This document shows, one piece after another, positions 59,349 through 64,000 of a stretch of 64,000 bases of DNA. The notes under the pieces were generated by a model that was given only the letters and a program-made list of their open reading frames with translations, was not told the DNA's origin and searched no databases. Position 1 is the stretch's first letter. Every line of letters begins with the position of its first letter. Both the position numbers and the translations under genes were made by a program. The stretch is from Pseudomonadales bacterium. Lineage in GTDB: Bacteria > Pseudomonadota > Gammaproteobacteria > Pseudomonadales > Ketobacteraceae. The stretch covers positions 1 to 64,000 of the forward strand of contig NZXG01000011.1 of assembly GCA_002701845.1 (NCBI GenBank), written 5' to 3'.

Positions 59349-61796
59349 CTAGAACAGGCTCAGCTGGGAACGCAGAATAGCGGCCAGCGAGGTACCCCGG
59401 GCCTGTAACACACCGTCCACCGCCGGCATCACCTGACGCTGAACGTAGTGATCGTAATCCAGCGCACTGCTGCGCAGGATCACCGGCTCCGGACCCTGAA
59501 GAGTGATCACATATTCAATCCAGCCGCCCCGCTGATAGCGGGGCGGCTGTTCCTGCTGGCGCAGCCAGGCGTCGGCCTTGCGGGCGGCCTGCACATGGGG
59601 CGGCACGTTACGACGGTACTCCGCCAGTGGCCGGCGTATTCGCTTGCGATACACCAGCTGCTGATCCCGGTGTCCGGCATAGAGCTCCGCCACCACGGTT
59701 TGCAGGTACATATCTGGACTTTGATCGTGAAACACCCGCCAGAAAACCTGGTGCTGAACCTGCCGTGCCAGCTCTGTCCAATCGGTCCGTACATTCTCCA
59801 GGCCCTTGAAAATCAATCGCTGCCGGGGCTCGCCGGTGGCCGGATCCGGCTCCGCCACCAGCCCGCAGTAGCGCTTTTTACTGCCAGCTTCAGAACCCCT
59901 TACCGTAGGCATGAAGAAGCGCTGATAGTGGGTTTCATACTCTAGTTCAAGACGGGAGGTCAGTCCAAATATGGACTGCAGGTGCCGTTGCCACAATTCA
60001 GTTAACTCCACCGCCAGGGAACGCCCCAGGCTGACGGCAGTGGCATCGTCCACCGCCGTCTCCAACCAGACAAACACCGAATCCGTATCCCCGTAGATAA
60101 CCTGATGCCCCCGGGCCTCGATCCAGGCCCGGGTCTGCAGCATGATGTCGTGCCCCCGCAGGGTGATGGAGCTGGACAATCGCGGATCGAAAAACCGGCA
60201 CAGGGGTGTTCCCAGCACCCCGTAGAAGGAATTCATAATAATCTTGATGGCCTGAGCCAGGGGTTGATTGCCCTGACGCTTGGCCTGGTCCCGGGCCTGC
60301 CACAGGGTTTCGATAATCTGCGGCAGCAGGTGCCGGTGCTTGCTGAAGACAGCCCCGTTGAAACCGGGAATCCACTGGCTGTCGGCGCTGGCCGGCGCCT
60401 GGGGGGAACGCTCAAACACTTCCGGCACCAGCGCCGGCAGATCCTGTTCCCGCAACCCCACCTGCAACGACAGGGGGTCGATACAAAAAGTGCGGATAAT
60501 ACTGGGGTACAGGCTTTTGAAATCCAGCACCAGCACATGCCGGTAGAGGCCGGGCCGGGACTGCATGACATAGCCACCAGGCGCCGCTATATCACTGCTG
60601 AATTCGCCGATATTGGGGGCCACAAAACCGGCCCGGTGCAGGCGCGGCAGAAACAGATTCTCGAAGGCGGCCACCGAGCCCCCCACTTTGTCCATAGGCA
60701 AGCCGGTCAACCGGGACCGTTCCACCGCGAAGCCCAGCAGATCAGCGGCCTGGAAAATATCCGATACCAGGCAACAATCCTCCAGGTTATAGCGGGCCAA
60801 GGCCGGTTTATCGCGCCGGAACAGCTCAGCGATGGCGGCCCCACGCTGATCCACATGGGTAATCAGCTTGCCCCGCCCCAGCAGTTCCCGCGCCACATAC
60901 TCCAGGGAAAACGAGGTGAAATTCCAGGTGGCGGCCTTGAGCGTATCAATGCCATCCAGCACCACACGGCCGGCCACGGTGATAAAGTAGTGCTGGCGGT
61001 CGTCGCGGGCCTGGCGCCATTCCACTGGCGCCCCGCCGCGTCCCAATGTCAACGGCAGGCGCCAACGGTCACAGCGCCGTTGCAGGAAACGCAAATCGAA
61101 ATTCACCACATTCCAGCCCAGTATCACATCCGGGTCTTCGGCCTGGAACCGGCGCAGAAACCGCTGCAGCAATTGGGGCTCATCCTCGCACCAGGTCACT
61201 GACAGGTCCGCGGCAGGTTGCGCCGCCCCCAACATAAAAACCTGCCGCACCTCCGCCCGTCCACCGCCGCTGCCATGGAATGCAATGGAGTACAATTGCG
61301 AGCCATCCAGCGCCGTTTCGATATCCAGCGAGGCACAACGCAGCGCCAGCACTCTGCGCCGTCCGGGACGCAGACGGGGGTTTACCACCACCCCCGCCTG
61401 AGGTGGCTGCGCAGTCTCCAGCGCCATATCACCGGCAATGAAACGTTCGCTGAGGTAACGGTCCACAGTTCGCACATCCGCTTCCCAAAGGGGAATGGAT
61501 TGCCGTTCACAACGCTCCCGGATCTGATGCAGCAGTGCCGGCCGACGCCAGTAAAGCCCGGCCACCGGTTGCCCGGAAAACGCTTCCAGGTCGAGGGGTC
61601 GGCTGCGCCAGCCGGCAAGATCCGCCAGCAGCTGCTGTAGTCTTGCCTGCGCCTGCCGGGGATAGAAACAAACTCCTTCCTGCCCGGTGATTTCCACCCG
61701 CAGCGGGCCGTCATCGGTGGCCAGCCAGAACTCCAGCACCAGGCCATTCTCCTGCTCCCGCCAGTGCCGGGTCAGCAGAAAGCCTTCAATGATCAT
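59349..61796 (-). CDS. polB: DNA polymerase II (family B)
   Basis: LDFKSLYPSIIRTFCIDP, IKIIMNSFYGVLGTPLCRFFDPRLSSSIT, IYGDTDSVFV. Confidence 0.95.
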   Translation of the reverse strand: MIIEGFLLTRHWREQENGLVLEFWLATDDGPLRVEITGQEGVCFYPRQAQARLQQLLADLAGWRSRPLDLEAFSGQPVAGLYWRRPALLHQIRERCERQSIPLWEADVRTVDRYLSERFIAGDMALETAQPPQAGVVVNPRLRPGRRRVLALRCASLDIETALDGSQLYSIAFHGSGGGRAEVRQVFMLGAAQPAADLSVTWCEDEPQLLQRFLRRFQAEDPDVILGWNVVNFDLRFLQRRCDRWRLPLTLGRGGAPVEWRQARDDRQHYFITVAGRVVLDGIDTLKAATWNFTSFSLEYVARELLGRGKLITHVDQRGAAIAELFRRDKPALARYNLEDCCLVSDIFQAADLLGFAVERSRLTGLPMDKVGGSVAAFENLFLPRLHRAGFVAPNIGEFSSDIAAPGGYVMQSRPGLYRHVLVLDFKSLYPSIIRTFCIDPLSLQVGLREQDLPALVPEVFERSPQAPASADSQWIPGFNGAVFSKHRHLLPQIIETLWQARDQAKRQGNQPLAQAIKIIMNSFYGVLGTPLCRFFDPRLSSSITLRGHDIMLQTRAWIEARGHQVIYGDTDSVFVWLETAVDDATAVSLGRSLAVELTELWQRHLQSIFGLTSRLELEYETHYQRFFMPTVRGSEAGSKKRYCGLVAEPDPATGEPRQRLIFKGLENVRTDWTELARQVQHQVFWRVFHDQSPDMYLQTVVAELYAGHRDQQLVYRKRIRRPLAEYRRNVPPHVQAARKADAWLRQQEQPPRYQRGGWIEYVITLQGPEPVILRSSALDYDHYVQRQVMPAVDGVLQARGTSLAAILRSQLSLF

Positions 61797-61817
61797 TGCT
61801 GGCTGCCGCCGTGGGTT

Positions 61818-62627
61818 TCAACCGAAGCAGGCCCACACCGGACAATGGTCACTGGGCTTGTCCAGGGCCCGGATGTCATAGTCAATTCCCGCCGCCTGCA
61901 GTTTCGCCGCCATAGGTTTGCTGGCCAGTATCAGATCAATCCGCAGCCCGCGTTTGGGATCCCGTTCAAACCCCCGGCTGCGATAATCGAACCAGGAAAA
62001 GCGGTCGTCCACTTCCGGCTGCTGTTGGCGAAAGGTATCCACCAGCCCCCAGTCCAGCAGTTGTTGCAACCACTCCCGCTCCTCCGGCAGAAAACAGCAT
62101 TTGCCGGTGCGCAACCAGCGCCGGGCATTATCGGCACCGATGCCCACATCCAGATCCTGGGGTGCTACGTTCATATCCCCCATGACAATCAGGTTTTGGT
62201 CCGGGTGAAAATCGCGCTGCAGATGCTGCAGCAAATTGGCATAGAAGTGGCGCTTGTTGGGAAACTTCTCTGGATGCTCCCGGTTCTCCCCCTGGGGAAA
62301 GTAACCGTTGATCACCGTCACCGGCACTCCCCCACCATCGTATTGCGCCAGGATCAGACGTTTCTGAGCGCTATCGGTATCATCCTTAAAACCTTTGCTC
62401 ACCCGTTGCGGCGGCTGCCGGGACAGTAACGCCACGCCGTAATGGCCACGCTGACCAAACCAATCCGCATGCAGCCCCATTTTCTGCAACGGCTCCAGCG
62501 GAAACAGCGCATCCTCCACTTTGGTTTCCTGAATCCCGATCACATCGGGTTCATGACGCTGCATTAATGCTTCAATTTGATGCAACCGGGCCCGAATGCC
62601 GTTGGCATTAAACGACACAAACTTCAT
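61818..62627 (-). CDS. xthA: Exodeoxyribonuclease III family AP endonuclease
   Basis: MKFVSFNANGIRARLHQ, DVIGIQETKV, MGDMNVAPQDLDVG; start taken at MKFV. Confidence 0.93.
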   Translation of the reverse strand: MKFVSFNANGIRARLHQIEALMQRHEPDVIGIQETKVEDALFPLEPLQKMGLHADWFGQRGHYGVALLSRQPPQRVSKGFKDDTDSAQKRLILAQYDGGGVPVTVINGYFPQGENREHPEKFPNKRHFYANLLQHLQRDFHPDQNLIVMGDMNVAPQDLDVGIGADNARRWLRTGKCCFLPEEREWLQQLLDWGLVDTFRQQQPEVDDRFSWFDYRSRGFERDPKRGLRIDLILASKPMAAKLQAAGIDYDIRALDKPSDHCPVWACFG

Positions 62628-62795
62628 CTTTTCCCCTTTACCAGATCCACAGCCAAAGCAACAGTTTACCAGCATCCCGGCAGCCTTTCTTTACGTATAC
62701 GAAGGCCGTACAATGGACAGCGCCTGCGCAGACTCAGGCTTGCTGCATCTAAGAGAATGATAACTGATTAAAAAATCACCGACAGGGTGCTCTTA

Positions 62796-63446
62796 ATGAC
62801 TGACCTTAGCCACATATCATTGTTCGAAGGCCTTCCTGATGCGGAACTCGCAGCGTTGCAGGATCTTTGTATCACTCGCACTTATCCCAAGAACACCGTG
62901 ATCATCAATGAAGGTGACCAGGCCAATGCCATGTTCATCTGTAGCAGCGGTAAAGTGAAGGTCTATGTGTCCGATGAAAACGGCAAGGAGTTCGTGCTGA
63001 ACTCCATGGGGCCCTGCGAGTATTTTGGTGAACTCTCGCTGTTGGACGATGAAAGCCGCTCCGCTTCGGTAATCACCACCGAGAAATCCACTTTTTCCAT
63101 TCTCTATAAAGAGGATTTCTCCAAGGTGGTGCTGAGCAATCCGGACCTCGCCCTGGTGCTGTTACGCAATCTTGCGGCCCGCATTCGCAAACTCACCGAC
63201 AACGTCAAAACCCTGGCCCTGCAGGACGTTTACGGCCGCATCCGCAAAACCTTGCTGGATCTGGCGGAAGAAAAAAACGGCGACCTGATTATCGAGGAAA
63301 AGCTGACTCAACAGGATATCGCCAACCGCATCGGCTCTTCCCGGGAAATGGTGGCCCGCATTCTGAAAGATCTGGCCACCGGAGGTTACATCGAAATCGA
63401 GCGTAAGCAGTTCCGGCTGCTGAAAAAGCTGCCGGAGAGCTACTAG
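62796..63446 (+). CDS. Crp/Fnr-family transcriptional regulator
   Basis: cNMP-like N-terminus; HTH LTQQDIANRIGSSREMVARILKDLATGGYIEIERKQFRLLKK. Confidence 0.93.
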   Translation: MTDLSHISLFEGLPDAELAALQDLCITRTYPKNTVIINEGDQANAMFICSSGKVKVYVSDENGKEFVLNSMGPCEYFGELSLLDDESRSASVITTEKSTFSILYKEDFSKVVLSNPDLALVLLRNLAARIRKLTDNVKTLALQDVYGRIRKTLLDLAEEKNGDLIIEEKLTQQDIANRIGSSREMVARILKDLATGGYIEIERKQFRLLKKLPESY

Positions 63447-63492
63447 GCCTTTTATCAGGCAACCTATCTGGATAACCCCCTCCGGGTTCAGG

Positions 63493-64000
63493 TCAGCGGA
63501 CGACCTGCCCACCCCGCACCGGCAACAGCCTGAATTTTCCGCTTCGATCACACACCTGCAAGTGGCCGCGCCACACCATCGGCACCCCGGCGTTGCGCAC
63601 CCCGACCCACTGCCTGCCATTGATACCCATGCGGGTGTGCCGTAACCCAGACCCCACCCCCCAACACAATGGCCAGACCACCAGCGGGCCTCAGGGAGGG
63701 CCAGCCAGCCTCTTCCTCGTGCACCGCCACCGGCTCCGGCAGCCATCCCAGATAAGTCTGACATCCTAATTCCGGTCGCCCGGGATTCACGCCCCGGCCC
63801 AGATGAATGGCACCGGCCGAAATCCCGATCATCAGGCTGTCGGCCCGGGCGTGACAGCGCGTCAGCCAGTGCCGCACCCGGGGCCGGCCCAGAAACTGCC
63901 AGCCCGCCGCCACGTCGCCCCCGGCCAGCAGCACCAGGGCGCAGGGCTCCGCGGGCAGCTGTTGCTCGTCCCGAACCCAATGAACCTGGACCGGGGCATC
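63493..64000 (-). pseudogene. Peptidase S51 (dipeptidase E/cyanophycinase-like) C-terminal portion, apparently frameshifted and running off the window
   Basis: DSLMIGISAGAIHLGRG in one frame. High-GC3 coding sequence continues in another frame after a G/C run near 63653-63662 (GSGLRHTRMGINGRQWVGVRNAGVPMVWRGHLQV). Confidence 0.6.

Noticed and set aside
60105-61202. 365-aa plus-strand ORF
   Set aside because: Antisense to polB; low-complexity Gln/Gly/His composition.

Overview
This 64 kb window looks like ordinary chromosome from a GC-rich gammaproteobacterium, probably a lipid-metabolising Pseudomonadales-type marine organism (inferred from gene content; no 16S was seen). No rRNA, tRNA, CRISPR array, prophage or intact transposase was recognised. 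It opens in a damaged [NiFe]-hydrogenase locus: the small subunit is truncated by non-hydrogenase, hairpin-bearing sequence and the large subunit is frameshifted. The best candidate for an under-described system is a compact minus-strand operon at 2919..9286. It encodes a thermostable-hemolysin/LuxI-fold-like protein, an acyl-adenylating enzyme fused in frame to a haem-oxygenase-like diiron-type protein, an SDR, a periplasmic TPR protein and a QseBC/PmrAB-like two-component system. Its upstream region carries four CTTAAR half-sites at 10-11 bp spacing. Other notable items are a FabG4/HtdX/FadA2-like fatty-acid cluster, a VRR-NUC nuclease next to a RecB-like/XPD-like helicase, a receiver-TM-OmpA fusion, a sirtuin with an in-frame stop, a retropepsin/transglutaminase-7TM/ATP-grasp operon, an AdeT/TRAP-type transporter with a dedicated lipoprotein and a CRP-like site, a structured non-coding repeat, and a DnaA-box-like cluster. 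Family calls were made by eye from translated motifs. No database search was possible.
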